NCBI GenBank assembly: GCA_023388175.1
Contig: JAEWGT010000017.1
Location: 496,001-560,000 of the forward strand
Direction: 5' to 3'
Length of the DNA stretch: 64,000 bases
From: Pseudomonadota bacterium
GTDB lineage: Bacteria > Pseudomonadota > Alphaproteobacteria > Rhizobiales > Devosiaceae
The notes under the pieces are model-generated. The model did not search any database and was not told the origin of the DNA. It saw only the letters and a program-made list of their open reading frames with translations. Positions 30,939 through 39,773 of this stretch are shown here, piece after piece (positions within the stretch are counted from its first letter, which is position 1; each line of letters starts with the position of its first letter). Both the position numbers and the translations under genes were made by a program.

Positions 30939-33900
30939 TTAGGAACCGAGCGCGTCGTCGAGGAACGCCTGCAGCTGTTCCAGATGCACGCTCATGCGGC
31001 CGGTCGCCGGGGAAGCAGCGGCAGCGCGGCCGGTATAGCGCACGCGCTGGTTGCCACGGCCCATCTGGTCGAACACCCACTCCACATAGGGCTGGATAAA
31101 GGCCCAGGCGCCCATATTGCGCGGCTCTTCCTGACACCAGATCACTTCCGCATTGGGGAAGCGGCTCAATTCGTCCAGCAGCGCCTTGGCCGGGAACGGA
31201 TAAAGCTGTTCGACACGCAGGAGATAGACGTCGTCTATGCCCTTCTTTTCGCGGTCTTCCAGCAGGTCATAATAGACCTTGCCGGTACACAGCACGACGC
31301 GGCGGATCTTCTCGTCCTTGACCAGACGGATCGTGGTCTTGGGCAGGCCCGGAGCCTCGGCATCGTCCCAGAGCAGGCGATGGAACACGCTGTCCGGCCC
31401 CAGTTCCACAAGACCGGAGACGGCGCGCTTGTGGCGCAACAGGCTCTTGGGCGTCATCAGGATCAGCGGCTTGCGGAAGTCGCGCTTCAACTGACGACGC
31501 AGGACATGGAAGTAGTTGGCCGGCGTCGTACAGTTGGCGACCTGCATATTATCTTCGGCGCAAAGCTGAAGGAAGCGCTCGGGACGTGCGGAGGAATGCT
31601 CCGGCCCCTGCCCTTCATAGCCATGCGGCAAGAGCATGACGAGGCCCGACATGCGGAACCACTTGCGCTCGCCCGAAGAGATGAACTGGTCGATAACGAC
31701 CTGCGCACCGTTGACGAAGTCGCCGAACTGGGCTTCCCAAAGGGTCAGCGCCTTGGGCTCGGACAGCGAATAGCCATACTCGAAACCAAGCACGGCTTCT
31801 TCCGACAGCATCGAATTGATAACTTCGTAGCGCGCCTGATTGGCCGGATCGAGATTGTTGAGCGGCGTATAGGTCTTGTTCTCGACCTGCTGATCATTCA
31901 GCACCGAATGGCGCTGGCTGAACGTGCCACGTTCCACATCCTGGCCGGAAAGGCGCACCGGATACCCCTCGGTCACCAGCGTACCGAAGGCCAGAGCCTC
32001 CGCAGTTGCCCAGTCGATGCCCTCGCCGCTTTCGATAGCGTTGAGGCGATTGTCCATGAAGCGCTTGACGGTGCGGTGAACGTTGAAGTCCTCGGGCACC
32101 TTGGCCAGCTGCGTACCCAGGGCCGCCAGCCTGTCCAGCGACACGCCGGTTTCACCACGGCGCGGACCTTCGTCCTGCGCCGGCTTGAAGCTCTTCCACT
32201 GACCATCGAGCCAGTCGGCCTTGTTCGGGCGGTAGTCCTGCCCGGCCTCGAACTCGGTCTCCAGCTTGGCCTTCCAGTCGGCCTTGAGCTGGTCGACATC
32301 GGCCTGAGACACAAGCCCCTCGCCGATCAGCTTTTCCGCATAAAGCTCCAGGGTGGTCTTGTGCGACCGGATCTTGGAATACATCAGCGGCTGGGTGAAG
32401 CTGGGCTCATCGCCTTCATTGTGGCCGAAGCGGCGATAGCAGAACATGTCGATGACGACAGGCTTGCCGAAGCGCTGGCGATATTCCACCGCCACCTTGG
32501 CCGCAAAGACCACAGCTTCGGGATCGTCGCCATTCACATGCAGAACCGGCGCCTCGATCATCTTGGCAACATCGGTCGGGTAAGGCGACGAGCGCGAATA
32601 GATCGGCGAGGTTGTAAAACCGATCTGGTTATTGATCACGAAATGGATCGAGCCGCCCGTGCGATGGCCCTTGAGGCCCGAAAGACCAAAGCATTCCGCA
32701 ACCACGCCCTGCCCGGCAAAAGCCGCATCGCCATGGATGAGGAGCGGCAGGACCATGGAACGGTCCGGCTTGCCTTCGGTGGCAATGTCCACGAGCTTCC
32801 CGCTCGGGGAAATATGCAGATCCTGCTTGGCGCGCGCCTTGCCCAATACGACCGGATCGACGATTTCGAGATGCGACGGGTTGGCCGTCAGCGACAGATG
32901 CACCTTGTTGTTGTCGAATTCGCGGTCAGAGGAAGCGCCAAGATGGTACTTCACGTCGCCCGAACCCTCGACATCGTCGGGATAGAAAGCGCCGCCCTTG
33001 AATTCGTGGAACAGGGCGCGATGCGGCTTGCTCAGCACCTGCGTGAGAACATTGAGACGGCCGCGGTGAGCCATGCCGAGCACGATGTCCTTGATCCCAA
33101 GAGCACCGCCGCGCTTGATGATCTGTTCAAGCGCCGGGATGGTGGCTTCCGCGCCATCGAGACCAAAACGCTTGGTGCCGGTATATTTGACATCGAGGAA
33201 CTTCTCGAAGCCTTCGGCCTCGACCAGCTTGTTGAGAATGGCCTTCTTGCCCTCGGGCGTGAAGGTGATTTCCTTGTCCGGGCCTTCGATCCGCTCCTGA
33301 ATCCATTGCTTCTCGTCCGGGTCCGAGATGTGCATGAATTCGATGCCAACCGTGCCGCAATAGGTGCGCTTGAGAATGGCCAGCATCTCGGGGATGGTGG
33401 CGTATTCGAGGCCCAGCACGTTATCGATGAAGATTTTGCGGGAATGATCGGCCTCAGTGAAGCCGTAGCTCGTCGGATCGAGTTCCGGGGCCGGTTCATC
33501 GGCCTTGAGGCGCAGCGGATCGAGATCGGCATGCAGATGCCCGCGCATGCGATAGGCACGGATCATCATGATGGCGCGGATGGAGTCGCGCGTTGCCTGC
33601 AGAACATCGCCGGCGCTCGGAGCGGGCTTGCCCTCGGCTGCGGCCTTCTTGCTCGCGGCCTTTTCGGTCTTCACCGCGATTTCGGCCCAGTTGCCATCCA
33701 GCGCGGAGACCAGATCCCCGCTTTCGGCCAACGGCCAGTCCTTGCGGCCCCAGCTTGCGCCCTCGGCATTCTTCTGGGCCTCTGACTGACTGTCATCAAG
33801 CCGCGAGAAGAAGATCGACCAGGTCGCATCGACGCTGGAAGGATCAGCCTTGAATCTGGAATAGAGTTGTTCGATGTAGTCGGCGTTCCCACCATAGAGG

Positions 33901-33944
33901 AACGAGGTCAGCAAGAACGTGTCGTTCTTTTCCTGTCGTGTCAT
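30939..33944 (-). CDS. sucA: 2-oxoglutarate dehydrogenase E1 component
   Basis: A 1001-aa thiamine diphosphate enzyme, normal or slightly long for alphaproteobacteria. It opens MTRQEKNDTFLLTSFLYGGN (E2-binding start), has GMAHRGRLNVLTQVL, the ThDP motif GDAAFAGQGVVAECF with INNQIGFTTSP, and YRRFGHNEGDEP, PHGYEGQGPEHSSARPERFLQ and GKVYYDLLEDREK. It decarboxylates 2-oxoglutarate and passes succinyl to sucB. The 372-base gap upstream (33945-34316) holds its promoter and a palindromic repeat. Confidence 0.96.
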   Translation of the reverse strand: MTRQEKNDTFLLTSFLYGGNADYIEQLYSRFKADPSSVDATWSIFFSRLDDSQSEAQKNAEGASWGRKDWPLAESGDLVSALDGNWAEIAVKTEKAASKKAAAEGKPAPSAGDVLQATRDSIRAIMMIRAYRMRGHLHADLDPLRLKADEPAPELDPTSYGFTEADHSRKIFIDNVLGLEYATIPEMLAILKRTYCGTVGIEFMHISDPDEKQWIQERIEGPDKEITFTPEGKKAILNKLVEAEGFEKFLDVKYTGTKRFGLDGAEATIPALEQIIKRGGALGIKDIVLGMAHRGRLNVLTQVLSKPHRALFHEFKGGAFYPDDVEGSGDVKYHLGASSDREFDNNKVHLSLTANPSHLEIVDPVVLGKARAKQDLHISPSGKLVDIATEGKPDRSMVLPLLIHGDAAFAGQGVVAECFGLSGLKGHRTGGSIHFVINNQIGFTTSPIYSRSSPYPTDVAKMIEAPVLHVNGDDPEAVVFAAKVAVEYRQRFGKPVVIDMFCYRRFGHNEGDEPSFTQPLMYSKIRSHKTTLELYAEKLIGEGLVSQADVDQLKADWKAKLETEFEAGQDYRPNKADWLDGQWKSFKPAQDEGPRRGETGVSLDRLAALGTQLAKVPEDFNVHRTVKRFMDNRLNAIESGEGIDWATAEALAFGTLVTEGYPVRLSGQDVERGTFSQRHSVLNDQQVENKTYTPLNNLDPANQARYEVINSMLSEEAVLGFEYGYSLSEPKALTLWEAQFGDFVNGAQVVIDQFISSGERKWFRMSGLVMLLPHGYEGQGPEHSSARPERFLQLCAEDNMQVANCTTPANYFHVLRRQLKRDFRKPLILMTPKSLLRHKRAVSGLVELGPDSVFHRLLWDDAEAPGLPKTTIRLVKDEKIRRVVLCTGKVYYDLLEDREKKGIDDVYLLRVEQLYPFPAKALLDELSRFPNAEVIWCQEEPRNMGAWAFIQPYVEWVFDQMGRGNQRVRYTGRAAAASPATGRMSVHLEQLQAFLDDALGS

Positions 33945-34199
33945 CGCGTGTGTCGCAGGACCTCTCGCCCTGCCATCCTTCTCAACGGATCGACCTTCGC
34001 CGATCTCAGGCGGTCCCTAGTTTGGTGCGGATACTGACCGCTTATCCTTAGTATCCTGTTAAGTGTAGCGCCCCCTGAGCAGGGACGCGGCTCAATTTCT
34101 GTTCATCGCCAAACGCTATGTTGGGCGTAACACCGTTCTGTGTCCGAAGCGCGACCGACATTGGTCTTACTTGGGTCTTGCCGGCACATCATTTCCGTC

Positions 34200-34270
34200 G
34201 TCATTGCCGGACTTGCCCCGGCAATCAAATTCAGGAAGCCATCACTACCGGGCAGGCCCGGCGGTGATGC
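34200..34270. repeat. Two-hairpin palindromic intergenic repeat (copy 1)
   Basis: Hairpin B (ATTGCCGG 34203-34210 with CCGGCAAT 34218-34225) is followed by hairpin A (CATCAC 34240-34245 with GTGATG 34264-34269, GC core CCGGGC-AGG-CCCGG). The same two-hairpin design occurs in inverted orientation at 46774-46841. It lies in the 33945-34316 gap between sucD and sucA; the rest of that gap shows no gene. Confidence 0.7.
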
Positions 34271-34316
34271 TTACATATAGAGCGCGCGCGGGCCTGTTTC
34301 ACCCACCGGGCTGTTG

Positions 34317-35225
34317 TCAGCCCTTCAGCACTTCCGACAGCGTGACGCCGATACGGGCGGGTGAAGCCGAAACCTTGATCCCGGCCGCTTCCATGGCGGC
34401 GATCTTTTCTTCCGCGCCACCCTTGCCGCCCGAAATCACGGCGCCGGCATGGCCCATGGTCCGGCCCGGAGGGGCGGTGCGGCCAGCAATAAAGCCGGCC
34501 ATGGGCTTCTTGCGGCCCTTCTTGGCTTCATCGATCAGGAACTGAGCGGCTTCTTCTTCTGCCGAGCCACCGATTTCACCGATCATGATGATCGACTTGG
34601 TAGCTTCGTCGGCAAGGAACATTTCCAGCACGTCGATGAACTCGGTGCCCTTGACCGGGTCGCCGCCGATACCGACGGCCGTGGTCTGGCCCAGACCTTC
34701 ATTGGTAGTCTGGAACACCGCTTCATAGGTCAGCGTGCCCGAACGCGACACGATGCCCACCGAGCCCTTCGAGAAGATCGAGCCCGGCATGATGCCGATC
34801 TTGCACTCTTCGGGTGTGAGCACGCCGGGGCAGTTCGGCCCGATCAGGCGCGACTTGCTCTTTTCGAGCTTGGCCTTGACGCGGACCATGTCCATGACCG
34901 GCACGCCTTCAGTGATACAGACGATCAGCTCGATCTCGGCGTCGATCGCTTCTTCGATGGCAGCAGCGGCGCCCGGAGGCGGCACATAGATCACCGAGGC
35001 ATTGGCGCCGGTCTTTTCTTTGCCTTCGGCCACCGAGGCAAAAACCGGCAGCTGGGCCGAGGCGTCGAGCGAGGACGTCCAGGTTTCACCGGCCTTCTTG
35101 GGGTTCACGCCACCCACCATCTGGGTGCCGAAATAGGCCAGTGCCTGTTCGGTGTGGAACGTACCGGTCTTGCCGGTCAGGCCCTGTACCAGGACTTTGG
35201 TGTCTCTGTTGACGAGAATGGACAT
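34317..35225 (-). CDS. sucD: Succinate-CoA ligase alpha subunit
   Basis: A 302-aa protein. The CoA-binding Rossmann part has VLVQGLTGKTGTFHTEQAL, and the catalytic phosphohistidine is His259 in GRTMGHAGAVISGG. IGPNCPGVLTPEECKIGIMP and GIVSRSGTLTYEAV are strongly conserved. The ATG at 35225 (MSILVNRDTK) is chosen; a longer frame to 35276 lacks similarity. Unusually a small secreted protein gene sits between it and sucC. Confidence 0.95.
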   Translation of the reverse strand: MSILVNRDTKVLVQGLTGKTGTFHTEQALAYFGTQMVGGVNPKKAGETWTSSLDASAQLPVFASVAEGKEKTGANASVIYVPPPGAAAAIEEAIDAEIELIVCITEGVPVMDMVRVKAKLEKSKSRLIGPNCPGVLTPEECKIGIMPGSIFSKGSVGIVSRSGTLTYEAVFQTTNEGLGQTTAVGIGGDPVKGTEFIDVLEMFLADEATKSIIMIGEIGGSAEEEAAQFLIDEAKKGRKKPMAGFIAGRTAPPGRTMGHAGAVISGGKGGAEEKIAAMEAAGIKVSASPARIGVTLSEVLKG

Positions 35226-35288
35226 CTTGTTTCTCTTCCGTCTTGCGGCGCCGGGCGCCTTGTCTTGGAGCCCCATCGGGGCAGAAAT

Positions 35289-35801
35289 CTATTCGCCGTC
35301 GGTCGGCGTAAGGGTGGTAAGCTGGATGACGAAGCTCTCTTCGGTCCAGTGAGCGAGCAGCAGGCTGTCGCCACCGGACAGGCTGGCAAAATGCCCGTCG
35401 TCCTGATTGAGAACGTCGCCCTCATAGCGCTCAAGCCCGGCAATAGCGTCGATAACGGCGGCGCCATTGCCTCGCGGCTCGTAGACGTCAATGCGGCAGT
35501 AGCCGAAGGTACGGCTGGGATAGGTCTCGAACAGCGAGAACAAATCTGCCCAACCCAGGCCTTCCAGGTCACGGCTGGCGCCATAGGTCTTGACGAACGG
35601 ACTCTCTGCGTCCTGGACATAGGCGTCCCAGCCCGCATCGATAGCCTCATCGACCACCAGTTCGCCCCCGCGCGCGAAGGTCTCGCACATTTCCAGCGCC
35701 GCAAGGGCCGCCGAAGCCGGCGACGCCTTGGACTTGCCCTGGGCAAAGGCAGGCTGAGCTGCCAGCGCCAGGATGGCCAGAATGGCGAGACCCGCACGCA
35801 C
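35289..35801 (-). CDS. Small secreted hypothetical protein between sucC and sucD
   Basis: A 170-aa protein with a clear signal peptide (VRAGLAILAILALAAQPAFA, cleavage before QGKS) and a mature domain with two Cys (EMCETFARGG and GYCRIDVYEP), which may form a disulfide. The GTG at 35801 lies 4 bases after the sucC stop, with AGGG upstream; no closer ATG gives a signal. It is co-oriented with sucC and 63 bases before sucD, so the three are likely one transcript. No family is recognised. The position, splitting sucCD, is unusual. Confidence 0.8.
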   Translation of the reverse strand: MRAGLAILAILALAAQPAFAQGKSKASPASAALAALEMCETFARGGELVVDEAIDAGWDAYVQDAESPFVKTYGASRDLEGLGWADLFSLFETYPSRTFGYCRIDVYEPRGNGAAVIDAIAGLERYEGDVLNQDDGHFASLSGGDSLLLAHWTEESFVIQLTTLTPTDGE

Positions 35802-35805
35802 CGGC

Positions 35806-36999
35806 TTAACCCTGGACCGCCGTAACGATCTTCTGCGCGGCGTCGTCAAGATCGTCGGCAGAGATAACGTCGAGGCCCGAATTGTCGAGAATGGCCTTGC
35901 CTTCCTTGACATTGGTGCCTTCCAGGCGAACCACCAGCGGCACCTTGAGGCCCACTTCCTTGACCGCAGCGATCACGCCTTCGGCGATGACGTCACAGCG
36001 CATGATGCCGCCGAAGATATTGACCAGAATGCCCTTCACGGCCGGATCGGCAGTGATGATCTTGAATGCAGCCGTCACCTTCTCCTTGGATGCGCCGCCG
36101 CCAACGTCGAGGAAGTTGGCCGGCTCGGCACCGTAGAGCTTGATGATGTCCATGGTGGACATGGCCAGACCCGCGCCATTGACCATGCAGCCGATATTGC
36201 CGTCGAGAGCGACATAGGCGAGGTCATACTTGCTGGCTTCGATTTCCTTGGCGTCTTCTTCGGTCAGATCGCGCAGGGGCTTCAGTTCCTCATGGCGGAA
36301 CGAGGCATTGTTATCGAAAGAAACCTTGGCATCGAGAACGCGCAGGTGGCCGTCGGTCATCACGATCAGCGGGTTCACTTCCAGAAGGCTCATGTCCTTC
36401 TCGGTAAACGCCTTGTAGAGGATCGGGAACAGGCTCTTGCCGTCTTCGGCGGCATCGCCGTCCAGCGCCAGCGCCGAATTGATCTTGGCAATATCGCCAT
36501 CGGTGACACCAGCGGCCGGATCGATGGCCACGGTGATGATTTTCTCGGGCGTGTGTTCAGCCACTGCCTCGATATCCATGCCGCCTTCGGTGGACACCAC
36601 AAAGGAAACGCGGCTCGAAGCGCGATCGACCAGCAGCGAGCAATAGAGCTCACGGGCAATGTCGGCACCGTCTTCGATATAGAGGCGGTTGACCTGCTTG
36701 CCATTGTCGCCGGTCTGCTTGGTCACCAGCGTGTTGCCGAGCATTTCCTTGGAGAACGCGACAACGTCGTCAATGGTCTTGGCAAGGCGCACGCCGCCCT
36801 TGGTATCGGGGCCAAGTTCCTTGAACTTGCCCTTGCCGCGGCCACCGGCATGGATCTGGCTCTTGACCACATAAAGCGGGCCTGGCAGCGACTTCGCAGC
36901 GGCTTCAGCTTCATCAGCCGAGAAGATGGCAACGCCGGACGCAACCGGTGCACCATATTCCTTGAGCAGCGCCTTGGCCTGGTGTTCGTGGATATTCAT
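35806..36999 (-). CDS. sucC: Succinate-CoA ligase (ADP-forming) beta subunit
   Basis: A 397-aa ATP-grasp protein, normal length. It opens MNIHEHQAKALLKEYGAPVASGVAIF and contains VVKSQIHAGGRGKGKF, GAGLAMSTMDIIKLYG, LDVGGGASKEKV and NIFGGIMRCDVIAEG. With SucD it converts succinyl-CoA to succinate and ATP. The ATG at 36999 is chosen; a frame extension to 37056 reads through the mdh terminator region. Confidence 0.96.
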   Translation of the reverse strand: MNIHEHQAKALLKEYGAPVASGVAIFSADEAEAAAKSLPGPLYVVKSQIHAGGRGKGKFKELGPDTKGGVRLAKTIDDVVAFSKEMLGNTLVTKQTGDNGKQVNRLYIEDGADIARELYCSLLVDRASSRVSFVVSTEGGMDIEAVAEHTPEKIITVAIDPAAGVTDGDIAKINSALALDGDAAEDGKSLFPILYKAFTEKDMSLLEVNPLIVMTDGHLRVLDAKVSFDNNASFRHEELKPLRDLTEEDAKEIEASKYDLAYVALDGNIGCMVNGAGLAMSTMDIIKLYGAEPANFLDVGGGASKEKVTAAFKIITADPAVKGILVNIFGGIMRCDVIAEGVIAAVKEVGLKVPLVVRLEGTNVKEGKAILDNSGLDVISADDLDDAAQKIVTAVQG

Positions 37000-37052
37000 T
37001 CTTTTCCCCTTGGGTGGGCAGACAGGTATCCGGCATTTCTGGAGCCGGAAAG

Positions 37053-37082
37053 CCAAAAGCCGCTGGCTGGGCCAGCGGCTTT
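37053..37082 (-). terminator. Terminator or attenuator between mdh and sucC
   Basis: An 11-bp stem (37056-37066 with 37072-37082) followed on the minus strand by TTTT-GG, 8 bases after the mdh stop. The short T-run suggests partial read-through to sucC. Confidence 0.75.
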
Positions 37083-37089
37083 GAATGCG

Positions 37090-38052
37090 TTACGCCAGCT
37101 TCGGCGCGATTTTCTTACAGGCCTCGATGAGGCCTTCAACGGCCGCCACCGACTTGTCAAAGGCCTTCTGCTCGGCTGAGTTGAGCGAGATCTCGACAAC
37201 CTTTTCCGCGCCACCGGCGCCGATCACGACAGGCACGCCGACATAGGTGCCCTTGACGCCATATTCGCCATTGAGCTGCACGGCAGACGGCAGAACACGC
37301 TTCTTGTCCTTGAGATAGCTTTCGGCCATGGCAATGGCAGACGCTGCTGGCGCGTAGAAGGCCGAACCGGTCTTCAAGAGGCCAACGATCTCGGCGCCGC
37401 CGTCACGGGTGCGCTGCACGATCTCGTCGAGCTTCTCCTTGCTCATCCAGCCCATCTTGACGATGTCGGTGAGCGGAATGCCGGCGACGGTGGAATAACG
37501 GGTCAGCGGCACCATGGTATCGCCATGACCGCCGAGAACAAATGCGTTCACGTCCTGGATCGAAACGCCCAGCTCATCGGCGATGAAGTGGCAGAACCGC
37601 GAGCTGTCGAGCACGCCAGCCATGCCGATCACCTTGTGGGAGGGCAGGCCAGAGAATTTCTGCAGCGCCCAGACCATGGCGTCGAGCGGATTGGTGATGC
37701 AGATGACAAAGGCGTCCTTGGCATATTTGGCAATGCCTGCGCCAACCTGTTCCATCACCTTGAGATTGATTTCGAGCAGGTCATCGCGGCTCATGCCGGG
37801 CTTGCGCGGTACACCGGCGGTGACGATCACCACATCCGCGCCTTCGATGTCCTTATACTCGGTCGTGCCCTTGAGCGAGACGTCGAAACCCTGGGTCGGG
37901 GCGGACTGGGCGATGTCCAGCGCCTTGCCGGCACCCACACCATCGACCACGTCGAATACCACGACATCGCCGAGTTCCTTCTGCGCCGACAACAGAGCCA
38001 GCGTACCGCCGATCTGTCCTGCACCGATAAGGGCAATTTTCTTGCGGGCCAT
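37090..38052 (-). CDS. mdh: Malate dehydrogenase
   Basis: A 320-aa LDH/MDH type 3 enzyme. The NAD motif GAGQIGGT is at residues 10-17, Asp35 in VVFDVVDG favours NAD, the substrate arginines lie in PRKPGMSRDDLL (Arg83, Arg89), the SSRF helix at 150-153 and the catalytic His176 in GGHGDTMVP. It interconverts malate and oxaloacetate. It heads the mdh-sucC-X-sucD cluster, the usual alphaproteobacterial order. Confidence 0.96.
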   Translation of the reverse strand: MARKKIALIGAGQIGGTLALLSAQKELGDVVVFDVVDGVGAGKALDIAQSAPTQGFDVSLKGTTEYKDIEGADVVIVTAGVPRKPGMSRDDLLEINLKVMEQVGAGIAKYAKDAFVICITNPLDAMVWALQKFSGLPSHKVIGMAGVLDSSRFCHFIADELGVSIQDVNAFVLGGHGDTMVPLTRYSTVAGIPLTDIVKMGWMSKEKLDEIVQRTRDGGAEIVGLLKTGSAFYAPAASAIAMAESYLKDKKRVLPSAVQLNGEYGVKGTYVGVPVVIGAGGAEKVVEISLNSAEQKAFDKSVAAVEGLIEACKKIAPKLA

Positions 38053-38211
38053 AAGTCCTCATCCCAGACTGCGTTGAATTGGCGCACGTCTTAGCCTTAG
38101 TGGCAAGACCGGGCAAGTGAACCCTTCGTCTAAAGCCGAATTTGGCCCTTGCTCATGGGCGATGGGGGTATGCCGGATGGGCAACAATGCCTATTTCAAG
38201 AAAACCGCAAA

Positions 38212-38445
38212 ATGCCCCGAGGACCAGACGTGCCGCCAAACATCAAGCCTCCCGCCAGTCAGACGCGGAAATCGGCACGGGAGCAATTCACCGGGGCCCA
38301 AGGCGCGACAATGTTGCTCGGCCTTGTTCTGGGCGGGATTGGCGGGGGCCTGGTGGGCCTCCAGACCGGGCTTGTGGGAGCGGTCATTGGTGCCATGATC
38401 GGAGCCGCGGCGGGGGCCACAGCAGGCATCATGCTCTGGCACTAG
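38212..38445 (+). CDS. Small glycine-zipper-like membrane protein, hypothetical
   Basis: A 77-aa protein starting MPRGPDVPPNIKP, with one long glycine/alanine-rich hydrophobic region (about residues 35-75, MLLGLVLGGIGGGLVGLQTG then GAVIGAMIGAAAGATAGIML) in which Gly spacing resembles glycine-zipper proteins. The ATG at 38212 is the best-supported of several in-frame starts (others at 38149 upstream), but the ribosome binding site is weak. It converges on zapE. Function unknown. Confidence 0.55.
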   Translation: MPRGPDVPPNIKPPASQTRKSAREQFTGAQGATMLLGLVLGGIGGGLVGLQTGLVGAVIGAMIGAAAGATAGIMLWH

Positions 38446-38456
38446 GCGGGAATGTC

Positions 38457-39596
38457 TCAGGCATCGGCGTCCATCGCCGCCGCGTCCCGAAGGCCCTTGC
38501 CCAGATATTCCTCCGACTGCATCTCGGTCAGCCGCGACAGCGTGCGTTGAAACTCGAACGCTGTTTTGTCGTCGGCGCCCAGTTGGTCGAGCGGCACGGC
38601 AAAGCTGGCAGCCAGCTTCACACCGCGATCGTACAGCGAGTCGATCAGGAGAATGAAACGCTTGGCCGCGTCGGATTTGGTCCGGTCCATCTGCGGAACA
38701 TTGTCCAGCACCAGCGAATCGAACTGATGGGCAATGCGCACGAAGTCGCGCGTCCCGAGCGGCCTTTCGCAAAGGTCGCTGAAATCGAAGCGGGCTGCCC
38801 CCATGGCCATCAGCGGCACTGCGATCTGCCTGCCTATGCTTTCTATGACGCCGGGTGCTCCGGCCTCCCCTCCGGTTATCCGCAGCCACATCCTGTCCAT
38901 GGCGGCGTCGACCTCCGGACCAGAGCCGAACGCGTAAACCTGCTGACCGGCAAATTTCAGCCGCCGGTAATCCTGCTCCGACGGCAAGGCGGCAACAACC
39001 GTTCTCTCCTTGAGAAGCGCTATGAAGGGCAGGAAAAGCTGGCGGTTGAGCCCATCCTTGTAGAGCCCGTCCGGGGTGACATTGGACGTGGCGATGAGCG
39101 TCACCCCGCCCGCAAACAGCTTGCCGAAAAGCCGGTCGAGCAGCATGGCATTGGCAATGTCATGAACATGAAATTCATCGAGACACAGGACCCGCAGCCC
39201 CGATTTGAGAATCGGCTGCACCACGGCCTCGATCGGATCGGCATTGTCATGCTTGCCACGTGCCGACTTGCGGAAAGCAGCGATACCCGTATGCACTTCG
39301 TCCATGAATTCATGGAAATGCACCCGCCGCTTCTGCTTGAATGGAATGGCTGCGTAGAACAGATCCATCAGCATGGTCTTGCCTCGCCCCACCTCGCCAT
39401 AGAGGTAGAGGCCACTGACCGATTGGGGCCTGTCGAACAGGCCGAACAGGCCCTTGGGCTTGGTGGCGGCAAGGTCTGCCAGCACGCGGTCCAGCTCCTG
39501 CGCGGCTTCTCGCTGTGCCGGATCAGGCAAAAGCGCCTGCCGCGCCACAAGGTCGTCATAAGCTGCCAGAACGGGGGATGTAACGGATGCGGACAT
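38457..39596 (-). CDS. zapE: Cell division protein ZapE (AFG1-family ATPase)
   Basis: A 379-aa AFG1-like AAA ATPase. Walker A GEVGRGKT is at residues 67-74, FHEFMDEVH follows, Walker B is RVLCLDEFHVHDIANAMLL and the sensor region is GVTLIATSNVTPDGLYKDGL. In E. coli ZapE associates with the Z ring under low oxygen; mitochondrial AFG1 acts in protein quality control. It stands alone, 120 bases from a repeat region. Confidence 0.93.
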   Translation of the reverse strand: MSASVTSPVLAAYDDLVARQALLPDPAQREAAQELDRVLADLAATKPKGLFGLFDRPQSVSGLYLYGEVGRGKTMLMDLFYAAIPFKQKRRVHFHEFMDEVHTGIAAFRKSARGKHDNADPIEAVVQPILKSGLRVLCLDEFHVHDIANAMLLDRLFGKLFAGGVTLIATSNVTPDGLYKDGLNRQLFLPFIALLKERTVVAALPSEQDYRRLKFAGQQVYAFGSGPEVDAAMDRMWLRITGGEAGAPGVIESIGRQIAVPLMAMGAARFDFSDLCERPLGTRDFVRIAHQFDSLVLDNVPQMDRTKSDAAKRFILLIDSLYDRGVKLAASFAVPLDQLGADDKTAFEFQRTLSRLTEMQSEEYLGKGLRDAAAMDADA

Positions 39597-39626
39597 GCGG
39601 AACTTCGCGGCAGCAATCCATCATCC

Positions 39627-39699
39627 GGGTCATTCCCGAGAAAGCGGGAACCTGCGTTTCTGCCGATCAAACGGAGACCCCCGCATTGGCGGGGGTGAC
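39627..39699. repeat. Two-hairpin palindromic repeat of the GTCATTCCCG type
   Basis: Hairpin one TTCCCG (39633-39638) with CGGGAA (39645-39650), hairpin two ACCCCCGC (39677-39684) with GCGGGGGT (39689-39696). The outer ends read GTCATTC and GGTGAC, a layout frequent in proteobacterial intergenic repeats. It lies between zapE and the Inh/Omp19 lipoprotein gene, a 177-base gap that otherwise holds only a terminator. Confidence 0.65.
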
Positions 39700-39739
39700 G
39701 TCGTGGATGTGTAGGAGCAGGCGCCCAGCAAGGTCAAAC

Positions 39740-39768
39740 AAAAAAGCCGGCCCAATGGACCGGCTTTT
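39740..39768 (-). terminator. Terminator of the Inh/Omp19-like gene
   Basis: AAAAGCCGGTCC pairs with GGGCCGGCTTTTTT (minus strand) around a short loop with T-runs on both sides, so it may act in both directions. It lies 6 bases after the gene's stop. Confidence 0.85.
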
Positions 39769-39773
39769 GAAAC

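Noticed and set aside
30927..33785. 952-codon plus-strand open frame opposite sucA
   Set aside because: It is antisense to a certain gene. High GC codon bias leaves antisense frames free of stops; no domain or ribosome binding site was seen.
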